From NCBI RefSeq assembly GCF_013376455.1, contig NZ_CP045504.1:1219501-1283500 (forward strand): a stretch of 64,000 bases of DNA. The letters run 5' to 3'. This DNA comes from Desulfolutivibrio sulfodismutans DSM 3696. Its GTDB lineage: Bacteria > Desulfobacterota > Desulfovibrionia > Desulfovibrionales > Desulfovibrionaceae. A program made the position numbers and the translations under genes. Below, piece by piece: positions 15,700-25,300 of the stretch (positions within the stretch are counted from its first letter, which is position 1; each line of letters starts with the position of its first letter). The notes below the pieces were generated by a model. It ran no database searches. It worked only from the letters and a program-made list of their open reading frames with translations, and was not told the DNA's origin.

Positions 15700-16457
15700 T
15701 TGCCGCCTCCTTCGCCGGTTGCGTCCCGAAAGACCCCCAGCGGAAACACGGGAATCATCTCCTTGGCGATGCGCTCGTTGGCCTGAAGCGGGGTCATGCG
15801 CCAGTTGGTGGGACAGGTGGCCAAAAGCTCCACAAACCCGAAGCCCAGATCCTGCTCCTGGATGGTGAAGGCTTTTTTGATGGCCTTTTTGGCCTGCACG
15901 ATGTGCTTGACCGAATCCAGGGCCACGCGCGTGCTGTACACCGTGCCGCCCAGGCCCGCGATGATCTCGGCCATGTTCATAGGGCCGCCCTCGCGGTCCT
16001 GGCAGCGGCCGCCCGGGCAGGTGGTGGTCTTCTGGCCGATCAGCGTGGTGGGGGCCATCTGGCCGCCGGTCATGCCGTAGACCGTGTTGTTGACGAAGAC
16101 CACCGTGAGCCGTTCGCCCCGGTTGGCGCAGTGCATGATTTCCGCAAGGCCGATGGAAGCCAGATCCCCGTCGCCCTGATAGGTGAAGACGAAGGCGTCG
16201 GGCCGGGCCCGCTTGACCCCCGTGGCCACGGCCGGGGCGCGCCCGTGCGGGGCCTCCACCGTGTCCACCGAGATGTAATTGTACAAAAACACCGAGCAGC
16301 CGATGGCGCTGACGGCGATGGTCTTTTCCACAAGCCCCATTTCCACCAGACACTCGGCCACCAGTCTGTGGGCCACGCCGTGATGGCAGCCGGGACAATA
16401 GTGCATGCCCCGGTCAGTCATGACCGAGGGGCGCTCAAAAACCAGTTCGTCCTTCAT
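15696..16457 (-). CDS. 2-oxoacid:ferredoxin oxidoreductase TPP-binding (beta) subunit
   Basis: 253 residues. Thiamine-pyrophosphate subunit: YCPGCHHG at the N-terminus, AVSAIGCSVF, then the TPP motif YQGDGDLASIGLAEIMHCAN (GDGD...N, split here as GDGDLASIG and EIMHCAN). It catalyses oxidative decarboxylation of a 2-oxoacid, with electrons passing to ferredoxin via the 4Fe-4S partner. It begins 3 nt after the alpha subunit stop and overlaps the gamma gene. Confidence 0.92.
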   Translation of the reverse strand: MKDELVFERPSVMTDRGMHYCPGCHHGVAHRLVAECLVEMGLVEKTIAVSAIGCSVFLYNYISVDTVEAPHGRAPAVATGVKRARPDAFVFTYQGDGDLASIGLAEIMHCANRGERLTVVFVNNTVYGMTGGQMAPTTLIGQKTTTCPGGRCQDREGGPMNMAEIIAGLGGTVYSTRVALDSVKHIVQAKKAIKKAFTIQEQDLGFGFVELLATCPTNWRMTPLQANERIAKEMIPVFPLGVFRDATGEGGGK

Positions 16458-16460
16458 GTC

Positions 16461-17519
16461 CTACCTCGAAAGGGCCGAGCGGATCGGCGCTTCAATCTCG
16501 TCGGGAGTGGGCATGTTGCCCGGCAATAAGCCGTGGAAGCCGCTGTCGGCATGGAAACGCACGGCCAGGCGCACGTCCTCGACCATCTGGCCCATGTTGT
16601 GCTCGATGGTCAAAAAGCGCTTTCCCTGCGCCGCAAGCTCGGCCAGGGCCTGGGTCGGAAACGGATAGAGGGTGATGGGCCGAAAAAGCCCCACCTTCTC
16701 TCCCGCCGCCCGAAGCGAACGCACCGCGCTCTTGGCGATGCGGCCGATGGACCCATGCGCCACCACCACCAGTTCGGCGTCCTCGGTCTGATAGGCCTCG
16801 AAGCGCACCTCGGCCTGCATGGACTTGTACTTGGCGTCCAGGCGCAGGTTCTGGCCGGCCAGTTCGCCCTCGTCGAGGAAAAGCGACTTGAGCAGCCGCT
16901 TGGGTCGCCCGGACGCGCCGTCGAGCCGCCAGTCGCCGCCCTCGGCAGGCGATACCGGCTCAGGCTTCCAGGTCGTCACCGGCTCCTTCATCTGGCCCAA
17001 AATGGCGTCGCCCAGCACCAGCACCGGATTACGATATTTGAAGGCCAGGTCGAAGGCTGCGATGATGAGATCATAGGCCTCCTGGCAGGTGGATGGCGAA
17101 AGCACCAGAAGCCGGTAGTCGCCGTGGCCGCCGCCCTTGGTGGACTGGAAATAGTCGCCCTGGGAGGGACCGATGTCGCCCAGGCCCGGGCCGCCCCGGT
17201 TCATGTTCACGATGACCCCGGGAAGCTCGCTTCCGGCCATGTACGAAATGGCCTCCTGCATGAGCGAAATGCCCGGGCTCGACGAGGTGGTCATGGCCCG
17301 TACCCCGCAGGCCGCCGCGCCCAGCAGCATGTTGGCCGAGGCCACCTCGCTCTCGGCCTGGACGAACTCGCCCCCGGCGTCAGGCAGGGCCTTGGACAGA
17401 AATTCCGGAATGTCGTTCTGGGGAGTGATGGGATAGCCGAAATAGCATCGCAGCCCGGCAGCCAGAGCCCCGTAGGCGATGGCCTCGTTGCCCTTGATAA
17501 ACATGCGCTTCTCAGACAT
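16461..17519 (-). CDS. vorB: 2-oxoacid:ferredoxin oxidoreductase alpha subunit (VorB-like)
   Basis: 352 residues. Pyrimidine-binding and transketolase-C-like subunit with GNEAIAYGALAAG, YPITPQNDIPE, QAESEVASANMLLGAA and TTSSSPGISLMQEA, the set seen in VorB/KorA proteins. Its length and the separate small ferredoxin, TPP and gamma subunits match the four-subunit VOR/KOR type rather than the fused pyruvate enzyme of sulfate reducers. Start overlaps the ferredoxin gene by 8 bases. VorB is used as the closest name, and the substrate is not proven. Confidence 0.85.
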   Translation of the reverse strand: MSEKRMFIKGNEAIAYGALAAGLRCYFGYPITPQNDIPEFLSKALPDAGGEFVQAESEVASANMLLGAAACGVRAMTTSSSPGISLMQEAISYMAGSELPGVIVNMNRGGPGLGDIGPSQGDYFQSTKGGGHGDYRLLVLSPSTCQEAYDLIIAAFDLAFKYRNPVLVLGDAILGQMKEPVTTWKPEPVSPAEGGDWRLDGASGRPKRLLKSLFLDEGELAGQNLRLDAKYKSMQAEVRFEAYQTEDAELVVVAHGSIGRIAKSAVRSLRAAGEKVGLFRPITLYPFPTQALAELAAQGKRFLTIEHNMGQMVEDVRLAVRFHADSGFHGLLPGNMPTPDEIEAPIRSALSR

Positions 17520-17760
17520 GGGCCGCCTCCTCGCTCTTTTTCGGCTTCACCGTCTTCCAGACCGTGATGGCCACGTCCGGACAGACCATGGCGCAACTGG
17601 CGCACCCGGTACACTTGGACTCCTCGCCAGGCGCTACCTCGACGACCTTGTAGCCCTGCTGGTTGAACCTGGAAGATTGCACCACAATCTCCTTGGGACA
17701 CGCCAACGTGCAAAGGAGACACCCCTTGCACCGCTCCTCGTCAATCACAATCCGCGACAT
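17512..17760 (-). CDS. 4Fe-4S ferredoxin-type delta subunit of 2-oxoacid oxidoreductase
   Basis: 82 residues. Two 4Fe-4S binding sites, CKGCLLCTLACP and CTGCASCAMVCP, accept electrons from the TPP subunit. ATG 17760 has AAAGGAG five bases before it; the longer open frame runs into the palindromic repeat upstream. First gene of the operon ferredoxin-alpha-beta-gamma. Confidence 0.93.
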   Translation of the reverse strand: MSRIVIDEERCKGCLLCTLACPKEIVVQSSRFNQQGYKVVEVAPGEESKCTGCASCAMVCPDVAITVWKTVKPKKSEEAAHV

Positions 17761-17786
17761 GCCTGCTCCTTTTGGAAGAGGATGAA

Positions 17787-17857
17787 CCGGGGAGGGGAAC
17801 CCCTTTTGTGAACAAAAGGGGTTCCCCTCCCCGGACCCCTCCCCTCCCCAAAAAACT
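17787..17857. repeat. GTGAAC-loop palindromic repeat, copy 2
   Basis: Perfect 21-bp inverted repeat (17787-17807 and 17814-17834) around a GTGAAC loop, then a C/T-rich tract and AAAAAACTT, nearly identical to 14800-14873. Located just upstream of the vor operon ribosome-binding site. Confidence 0.8.
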
Positions 17858-17895
17858 TCAACAGTTCTGCGTTGCCTCATCTTCCCGGCGGGTAT

Positions 17896-17945
17896 CGAGG
17901 GCGCTTTTTTCCCCGGCGTCTCCGCCGGGGAAAAAAGCGCCCTCG
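17896..17945. repeat. Perfect 23-bp stem-loop with internal T6/A6
   Basis: Arms 17896-17918 and 17923-17945 are exactly complementary around a 4-base TCTC loop. The stem includes GGGCGC then T6 then CCCCGG. It lies between queA and the vor operon, both minus strand; neither side has a U-tract after the stem. Confidence 0.75.
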
Positions 17946-18067
17946 CACACACCATGCGCCCCTCCCGCCAGCCGCGCCCCCTATACGGGGGGTCCGGGGG
18001 GAATGATTCCCCCCGGGCGGTGGTGGGGTCCGGGGAGGAGGCGGCAGCCTCATCCCCGGGGGCTCCC

Positions 18068-19210
18068 TCATACGATCAACATGGCGTCGCCGTAGGAGAA
18101 GAAGCGGAACCCGGCGGAGATAGCCTCATGGTAAGCCGAAAGGACATGGTCTGTTCCGGCCAGAGCGCATATCATAATCAGCAGGGTTGATCCAGGCAAA
18201 TGAAAATTGGTGAAAAGGCCGTCGATGACCTGAAAGTCGCAGCCGGGGCGCAGGAAGATGTCCGTGGCGCCGACGAAGGGGGCGATGCGGCCGGTCGCGG
18301 CGAAGGCCCCTTCCAGGGCGCGCACGGAGGTGGTGCCCACGGCGATGACCGGGCGGCCCTGGGATTTGGCCAGGGAGACGGCGGCGGCGGTTTCGGGGGG
18401 GATTTCCAGATGTTCGCGGTGCATGTCGTGGTTGCGGATGTCCGTGGCGCGCACCGGGCTGAAGGTGCCGTAGCCCACGTGCAGGGTGACCTCGGCCCAG
18501 TCGAAGCCGCGTTTTTTCAGGGCGTGGCGCATGTCCGGGGTGAAATGCAGTCCGGCCGTGGGCGCGGCCGCCGAGCCGGGCTTGTCGGGACGGGCGTAGA
18601 CAGTCTGGTAGCGCGAGGCGTCGGCGGTTTCGTCGGGGCGCTTGATGTAGGGCGGCAGGGGCATATGCCCGATGGCGTCCAGGATGTCGGGGAGTCGGCC
18701 GACGTAGGACAGCATGACCTCGGCGTGGCCGAATTCACCCCGGGAGATCACAGTCAGGGACAACTCATCGGAAAAGGTCACGAGATCGCCGGGTTTGGGG
18801 GCCTTGGAGGCCCGCAAAAGGCCCACGGCCCGGGCCGACACACGGCCGGGTCGGCCCGGGTCTGGCGCGGCGGACAGGAGCACGGGCGGGGTGAGCAGCA
18901 AAAACTCCACGGCCCCGCCGGTTTTCTTGCGGCCGAAGAGACGGACGGGGGCCACCCGGGTGTTGTTGGCCACAAGCAGCGCGTTTGGCGGCAAGAGGTC
19001 CGGCAGGTCGGCGAACCGGGCCTGCCGGGCGCCCCCGGTTTCCCGGGAAAGGAGCATGAGCCGGGAGGCGTCGCGCTGCGGCAGAGGACGCTGGGCGATC
19101 AATTCCGGCGGCAGATGGAACTGGTAGGTTCCCAGGTCGCAGTCGGCGGGAACGCCGCCCGGATCGCCGGAAGCGGGATCGTGGGGGGGATCGTGGGGAC
19201 CGGGGGTCAC
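18068..19210 (-). CDS. queA: S-adenosylmethionine:tRNA ribosyltransferase-isomerase (queuosine synthesis)
   Basis: 380 residues from GTG 19210. Transfers and isomerises the ribosyl of SAM onto preQ1-tRNA to form epoxyqueuosine. Family motifs include FHLPPELIAQRPLPQRDASRL (here split as LPPELIAQ and RDASRL), VANNTRV, GLHFTPDM, HVGYGTFSPVR, GTTSVRALE and TNFHLPGSTLL. The GTG overlaps the lipB stop (GTGA). This gives an N-terminal extension of about 28 Pro/Asp-rich residues compared with a typical 350-residue QueA, so a rarer start downstream is possible. The open frame further upstream belongs to the lipB region and is not part of it. Confidence 0.9.
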   Translation of the reverse strand: MTPGPHDPPHDPASGDPGGVPADCDLGTYQFHLPPELIAQRPLPQRDASRLMLLSRETGGARQARFADLPDLLPPNALLVANNTRVAPVRLFGRKKTGGAVEFLLLTPPVLLSAAPDPGRPGRVSARAVGLLRASKAPKPGDLVTFSDELSLTVISRGEFGHAEVMLSYVGRLPDILDAIGHMPLPPYIKRPDETADASRYQTVYARPDKPGSAAAPTAGLHFTPDMRHALKKRGFDWAEVTLHVGYGTFSPVRATDIRNHDMHREHLEIPPETAAAVSLAKSQGRPVIAVGTTSVRALEGAFAATGRIAPFVGATDIFLRPGCDFQVIDGLFTNFHLPGSTLLIMICALAGTDHVLSAYHEAISAGFRFFSYGDAMLIV

Positions 19211-19866
19211 GGGAGGGAGTCCGGGCAAAGGGCCTGGGCCGTCAGTTCGGCCATGCGCCGGGCGGCGGCGTCCATGTCCACGGTGTGGCCGAGCTCCCGG
19301 GCGGCGGAGGTCATACGCACGCCGGGCAGGCCGCAGGGCACCATGGCCGAAAAAAGGCCCAGGTGGTTTATGAGATTGATGGCCAGGCCGTGGGTGGTCA
19401 CGAACCGGGAGACGTGGATGCCCATGGAGGCGATCTTGCGGTCGTCCACCCACAGGCCCAGGGGGTCCAGGCGGGGTGTGGCGGCCACGCCCATCTCCGC
19501 CAGGAGCCCGGCCCCGGCCTCCAGGATGCGCAGGACGAAGGCCTTGACCCCAAGGTCCAGGCGGCGCAGATGCACCACGGGGTAGATAACCAGTTGCCCG
19601 GGCTCGTGGGCGGTGGCCCCGCCGCCCCGGTCGGTCTGGACCACGGGCACCCCGGGGGGGGCGGCCAACACCTGGTTGAGCTTTTTGTTGGCCCCAAGGG
19701 TGATGACCGGCGGATGCTCCAGCACAAAGACCGTGCCTACCCCGCCGCCAGCCTTGAGGGCCTCGGCCGCACGCTGTTGCAGGACCATGGCCTCGGCGAA
19801 ATCGAGACGCCCCGGGAACCGCAGATCGAGATCGCGGGAACCGGGGATGGTGGCCGACATGTTCAT
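19207..19866 (-). CDS. lipB: Octanoyl-[acyl-carrier-protein]:protein octanoyltransferase
   Basis: 219 residues. Attaches octanoyl groups to lipoyl-dependent proteins such as glycine cleavage H. LipB motifs: EHPPVITLG, the RGGGATAHEPGQLVIYP block, the catalytic Cys in MVPCGLPG and the Lys in DRKIASMG. The ATG overlaps the DHH gene stop (ATGA), and the gene overlaps queA at its end. A lone start with poor Shine-Dalgarno supports coupled translation. Confidence 0.93.
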   Translation of the reverse strand: MNMSATIPGSRDLDLRFPGRLDFAEAMVLQQRAAEALKAGGGVGTVFVLEHPPVITLGANKKLNQVLAAPPGVPVVQTDRGGGATAHEPGQLVIYPVVHLRRLDLGVKAFVLRILEAGAGLLAEMGVAATPRLDPLGLWVDDRKIASMGIHVSRFVTTHGLAINLINHLGLFSAMVPCGLPGVRMTSAARELGHTVDMDAAARRMAELTAQALCPDSLP

Positions 19867-20780
19867 CCGTTTTTCTGGAGCCGGGCCAGGATGTCGGCCA
19901 GGGCGTCCTCGGCCATGGCCGTGTCCACCTGGCAGGTGCCGACCTTGGCGTGGCCGCCTCCGCCGTATTCCAGCATGAGCGCGCCGACATCCGTTTTGCA
20001 GGTGCGGTTGGTGATGCTGTGGCCCACGGTGATGACGGTGTTTTGCTTGAGCTTTCCCCAGATGACCTGGACGCTGACGTTGCAGTCCGGGAACATGGTA
20101 TAGACTACGAACCGGTTTCCGGTGTAGATTTCGTCCTGGTTCCGGAAGTCGAGCAGGACCACGTTGCCATGCACCGTACCGCGTTTTTTGAGCATCTCCC
20201 GGAAGAGCGCATCCTGCTCGAAATAACGGTCGATGCGCTCCTTGACGTCGGGATCGTCCAGGATGGTTTCCACATCCTCGATACGGCACATCTCCACCAG
20301 CTTTTCCATAAGCTGGTAGTTGCTGATGCGGTAGTCCCGATAGCGCCCCAGGCCCGTGCGCGGGTCCATGAGAAAGCTTAGAAGAATCCATCCCGCAGGG
20401 TTCTCGATTTCCGCAACCGTCAGGTTGCCCGAATCGCAGCGGTCCACGTAGTCAAGCATGGCGTCGAAGCGCGGAGAAAAGGTCTTGTGGCCGCCGTAGT
20501 AGTCCCAGATGACCCGGGCGCAGCTCGGGGCCAGGCGGGAGACGCCCTGGAAGGAGAAATTGAAGTCCAGGCGTTCCTGCTCGCTGGAATGGTGGTCGAA
20601 CCACAGGCCGCAGCCCGGGGCGTAGGGCACGTTGGCCAGGATGTCGTTGTCGCAGGCGGCCACCTTGCCGTCCTGGACGTCTTTGGGGTGGACGAATTTC
20701 CAATCGTCCATGATGCCCGCTTCTTTGAGCAGCACGGCGCAGATGAGTCCGTCAAAGTCGGATCGGGTCAGAAGGCGCAT
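19863..20780 (-). CDS. DHH-family phosphoesterase
   Basis: 305 residues. DHH/DHHA1 metal-dependent phosphoesterase: RSDFDG near residue 6, DND, WFDHHSSE (the DHH signature, about residue 60), DYVDRCDSG, and the DHHA1 glycine motif GGGGHAKVGT at the end. Relatives include exopolyphosphatases and NrnA-type oligoribonucleases/pAp phosphatases; substrate cannot be assigned. GGAGG lies 5-6 bases before ATG 20780. First gene of DHH-lipB-queA, joined by two 4-base overlaps. Confidence 0.88.
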   Translation of the reverse strand: MRLLTRSDFDGLICAVLLKEAGIMDDWKFVHPKDVQDGKVAACDNDILANVPYAPGCGLWFDHHSSEQERLDFNFSFQGVSRLAPSCARVIWDYYGGHKTFSPRFDAMLDYVDRCDSGNLTVAEIENPAGWILLSFLMDPRTGLGRYRDYRISNYQLMEKLVEMCRIEDVETILDDPDVKERIDRYFEQDALFREMLKKRGTVHGNVVLLDFRNQDEIYTGNRFVVYTMFPDCNVSVQVIWGKLKQNTVITVGHSITNRTCKTDVGALMLEYGGGGHAKVGTCQVDTAMAEDALADILARLQKNG

Positions 20781-21075
20781 GTTTTCCTCCGGCTGGTGGG
20801 GTGCGAGATGGAGCCGGTGACGGCGCTGGCACGGTAACGCATGGCCCTGCGGCTGACAACAGGCGAAAGGCGGCGGACGCCGTTTTCGCGCTGCCGACAT
20901 GGGACGCCGTCCCGGTCTTTCGAATGCCCGCGTGGAGTTTCATTTGCCATGTCGCGGCTTTTGGTGTGGAATGCCGTCTCGGCGTGCGCCTCCAGGATCG
21001 ACGCCATCGGTCCATGTCCAGCATCCTTTTTTCGGACACCCCGGCGTTGTCCGTTTTTTTTGGAGTATTGACATC

Positions 21076-22299
21076 ATGATGCGCGCCCTCCCTCATCCGC
21101 CCCGCGAGATCGATACCCTGGCCCGGTTGCGCGCGGCCATGGAGGCCTCCCAGGCCATCCGGACCGCCGCCGTGCGTGAAATCCTGGACGGCCGCACCCC
21201 GGACCCCGCCCACGCCGCCCTGTTGGAACGCACCCTGGTGGCCCTGTCCCGTCCCGGCGGCAGGGGAAGCGTGAAGGAGCTTCTGCTCCCGGACGGCCGA
21301 AGCATCGGCGTGGATTTGAACCGGGAGCGGGAAGAACTGGAAAAGGACATCCTCTACCTCGGTTCCGGTGAGGACGCCCTGTTGCGCCATCTGGCCCGGG
21401 AAATCGACGATTTCGACGATCATCTGGAGGCTGGACGGCAGTTCCTGGGTGATCGCCGGTTCAACTGTTTTTTCACCGACCGCGACGGCACCGTGCAGTC
21501 CTACCACGGGCGCTACGCCACCTCGGTGCAGTCGGCCTATTCGGCGGTCTTTCTGTGCCGTTTCGCCATGAACCGGACAACGTACCCGCTGATGCTCACC
21601 TCCGCCCCCCTGCGCGGGCCGGGCATTTTGGATGTCACGGCCATCCCCTCGGGCATCTTCGCCTATGGGGCCTCCAAGGGCCGCGAATACCTGGACCGGG
21701 CCGGAAACAGGGGAGCCCTGCCCATCGCGCCCCGGAAGAAGGAACTTCTGAAGGCGCTCAACGACAGGCTCCTGGCCCTGGTCCACAGGCCTGAAAACGA
21801 GGTGTTCACCCTGATCGGCTCCGGCCTGCAATTCAAGTTCGGACAGACCACCCTGGCCCGCCAGGATATGGACGGAACCGTGCCCGAAGACCGCTCAGTG
21901 GAGCTTCTGGCCTCCGTGCGCGACGTGGCGGCCGCCCTGGATCCGGCCGGAGAAAACCTGCGCATCGAGGACACCGGACTCGACCTGGAAATCATCCTGA
22001 CCATCGAGGACGAGGCCGGGGGAATCAAGGACTTCGACAAGGGCGACGCCGTGGCCTATCTGGATCGCTCCCTGGGCCTTGGCCTCGAAAACGGCCCGCA
22101 TCTGGCCTGCGGCGACACCCCGGCGGACATCCCCATGGCCCTGGCGGCCTCCGCCAGGGGCGCGGAGACCCTCGCCATTTTCGTCGGTTGCGGCGACTCG
22201 ACGACCAACCTCATCCGGGAAAAGCTACCGAACGCCCTTTTTTTCCCTTCGCCGGATATGCTGATGGCCCTTTTGGGAGCGACAGCCCGCAACGGATAA
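21076..22299 (+). CDS. HAD-type, trehalose-phosphatase-like protein
   Basis: 407 residues. The segment NCFFTDRDGTVQSYHG (about residue 130) is a HAD nucleophile motif with the order DxDGT, and SAPLRGPG corresponds to motif II. GDTPADIPM near residue 350 and IFVGCGDST fit the metal-binding motif IV seen in trehalose-6-phosphate and glucosylglycerol-phosphate phosphatases. The first 110 residues are helical and charged and not recognised. Two ATGs (21076, 21079) follow GGAG at a wide 10-base spacing. No trehalose synthase lies nearby, so substrate is open. Confidence 0.65.
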   Translation: MMRALPHPPREIDTLARLRAAMEASQAIRTAAVREILDGRTPDPAHAALLERTLVALSRPGGRGSVKELLLPDGRSIGVDLNREREELEKDILYLGSGEDALLRHLAREIDDFDDHLEAGRQFLGDRRFNCFFTDRDGTVQSYHGRYATSVQSAYSAVFLCRFAMNRTTYPLMLTSAPLRGPGILDVTAIPSGIFAYGASKGREYLDRAGNRGALPIAPRKKELLKALNDRLLALVHRPENEVFTLIGSGLQFKFGQTTLARQDMDGTVPEDRSVELLASVRDVAAALDPAGENLRIEDTGLDLEIILTIEDEAGGIKDFDKGDAVAYLDRSLGLGLENGPHLACGDTPADIPMALAASARGAETLAIFVGCGDSTTNLIREKLPNALFFPSPDMLMALLGATARNG

Positions 22300-22372
22300 T
22301 GCGTATGGAATCACCACTTCACCCTTGGTTCACCCCACGCACTGTCAGGCCGCGCCGCACGGGACGCCGCCC

Positions 22373-25300
22373 ATGATCGGCACGCTCCGCTGGCGCCACA
22401 TCCTCATCGTGGCCAGCCTGGCCGTCCTGTCGCTTTTGGCCTGGATCTACGCCATGGCCACCATCCGGGCCATGGCCAGGGAGGCGGACGCCACGATCCC
22501 CCGGGTGGTGCGCGTCATTGAAGCCATCGAACGTATTTCGGATGCGGCCGTGGCGCTCGACGCCATGGCCAGGGAACTGGCGCATGCCCACGAGGCCGAC
22601 GACGCCCTGGAAATCGGCCAGGCCGACGCCCTGTTCCGGGACTCCCTGCACAAGGCCAAGTTGGACATTCCCCGGCCCTTCACCCGGGACGAGGCCCTGC
22701 ACGCCAGACGCCTGCTCGAACAGCACGAACGCTATATCGATGATTTGCGGCATCTGGAGTCCGTGTCCATGGCCCGGCAGGCCAGGATCGACTATTACAA
22801 CGAGCGTTTGCGCCCGCTGTTCACCCTCATCACGGCCGACGCCGACTATCTGAAAAACCTGGCCCGGCAGCGCATGGACCTGTTCCTGGATGAATCCCGG
22901 GAGATGTCCCGCCAGTCCACCCGGCGGTTGCTGGTCATTCTGTTCCTGGCGGCCGCCGCCACGGGCTTTTCCATCTACTTCTTCGACCGTTCGGTGCTTA
23001 GGCCCGTGCGCCGGATCAGGAAGCTGGCCCTGGAGATCAGGGACGGCAACCTGGACGCCTGGACCGACATTCCCCCCGCCCCCACCAGCCGCGACGAGAT
23101 CGGACAGCTGGCCGAGGCCATAAACGCCATGGTCCAGGCCCGTTCCCAGGCCGAGAAGGAGCTGGCCCGGACGGCCGGGGCGCTTTCGGCCTCAAGCGCC
23201 CTCAACCGGGCCATCATCGATTCCACCTCGGACGGTGTGGCGGCGCTTGATCCGGACTTTCGGATCATCCTGCACAATGAGGCCTTTTCCCGGCAATTCT
23301 TCGCGCTTTTCGGGGTGACCCCGGCCATCGGGGACCGTCTTTTGGACCTGCTCGACCCATTTCCCCGGGAGCGCGCCACAGCCGCAGCACTGTGGGGGCG
23401 GACCCTGGGCGGGGAAGCAAGCCATGTCACCGAGGCCATCTCGGGCAAAAACCCCGAGCCGCGATATCTCGATCTGCGTTTCGACGCCCTGCGCGACAGC
23501 CAGGGACACATCACCGGGGCCCTGCATATCGCCCGTGACGTGACCGAGCAAAAACGTATGGAGCGTGAGCTTCGCCAGTCCGCCACGGAGCTTGATCGCC
23601 GGGTACGCGAACGCACGGCAGAACTCACGGGGCTTATGGAATCCATCCCGGCCATCGTCTGGATATCCCGCGACCCCCAGTGCCGGACCATCGCCGGAAA
23701 CCGTACCGCCCACGAATTTCTCGGCATGGCTCAGGGAAAAAACCTCTCCTTGACCCCGGGCGACGCCCCTGCGCCGAAACACTTCCAGGTCTATGCCCAG
23801 GGCCTGCCGGTGCCCGGCTCGGAACTGCCCATGCAGCGCGCCGGCCGCGACGGCGTCCCGATTCGCGGCGTGGAGTTGGAGATGCGTTTCGACAACGGCC
23901 AAAGACGCTTCCTGTTCGGCAACGCCTCGCCGCTTCGCGATGAGGCCGGGGTGGTCACCGGGGTCATCGGGGCCTTCGTGGACATCACGGATCGCAAGAA
24001 CCTGGAGCGCGACCTGCACCGGGCCAAGGATGCGGCGGAGCGCGCCTCCCGGGCCAAGAGCCGGTTTCTGGCCGACGTCAGCCACGAGATACGCACCCCC
24101 ATGAACGCCGTCATCGGTATGGCCGAGGTGCTTTTGCGCAGCTCCCTGCCGCCGGAGCAGGGCGAATGCGCCCGCACCATTCGCCAGGCCGCCGGGCATC
24201 TGCTTGATCTGCTCAACGACATCCTGGATCTGTCCAAGATCGAGGCCGACAAGCTTGTCCCGCAAAACGCCGAGTTCGACTTGCGCGACCTGCTGGACTC
24301 GGTGGTCAAGACCTTTTCCCTAAACGCCCGAGAGAAAGGCGTCTCCCTCGACCTACGCCTTGCGCCCGACGTGCCCGGCCGTCTGTTCGGCGACGGGCGG
24401 CGGCTGCGCCAGATACTCATCAATCTGGTGGGCAACGCCGTGAAATTCACCGAGCGCGGCAGGGTGACGACGAGCGTGGACCGGCGGCCGGTTCCGGAGG
24501 GCGGCGATTCGGCCCTGGTTCCCTTGGCGTTCGCCGTGGAGGATACCGGCATCGGCATCGCCCCAGCCAAACTGCCGCATATCTTCGACGACTTCACCCA
24601 GGCCCACGACGCGAACGCCGAAAAATACGGGGGCACCGGCCTTGGCCTGGCCATCAGCCGCCATCTGGCCCGCATGCTCGGCGGGGACATCACGGCCGTC
24701 TCCCGGGAAGGCCGGGGAAGCGTCTTCACCGCTACGGCCCTGTTTCGCCCGCCCGCCTCCGGGGAGACGCTTCCTGCCGACATCCCGGGTCAAATCCGTC
24801 AAACCGCAGACCGCCCAGGCGGGCGTCGGCTGACAAAAATCCTGCTGGTGGAGGACAATCCGGTCAACGTCAAAGTCGCCCAACTCCACCTGGACAAGAT
24901 GGGGCATGACACCACCGTGGCCGCCGACGGGTTTGCGGCCCTGAAGACCCTGGCCAGGGAATCCTATGACCTGGTGCTCATGGATCTGGAACTGCCCGGC
25001 ATGGACGGCATCGAGGTCGCCCGGCGCATCCGGGCCGGGGAGGCGGGAGCGGATCGCGCCGCCACGCCCATCGTGGCCATGACCGCCCATGTCCTGGACG
25101 AGGCCAGGGAACAATGCCGCGCGGCGGGCATGGACAGCTACATGGCCAAGCCGGTCAACTTCTTCGAGCTTGAGGCCTTGATCGAACGCCTTCTTGCCCA
25201 GGCTCCCCATGTCGCCACAGGCAAACAGCCCCTTTTCGACAAGGAACAGGCCAAACGCCGCATGGGCATCGACGACCAGACCCTGGAGCCCATTTTTCAG

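Larger units (their letters stand above)
17761..18067. other. Palindrome-rich intergenic region between queA and vor operon
   Basis: About 307 bases without a gene. It contains the second GTGAAC-loop repeat (17787-17857) and a perfect 23-bp stem-loop (17896-17945), and presumably the vor operon promoter, though no good -35/-10 pair was seen. Confidence 0.55.

Noticed and set aside
19211-19990. N-terminal extension of queA
   Set aside because: The extra frame overlaps lipB and the end of the DHH gene and has no similarity to QueA; the GTGA start at 19210 is used.
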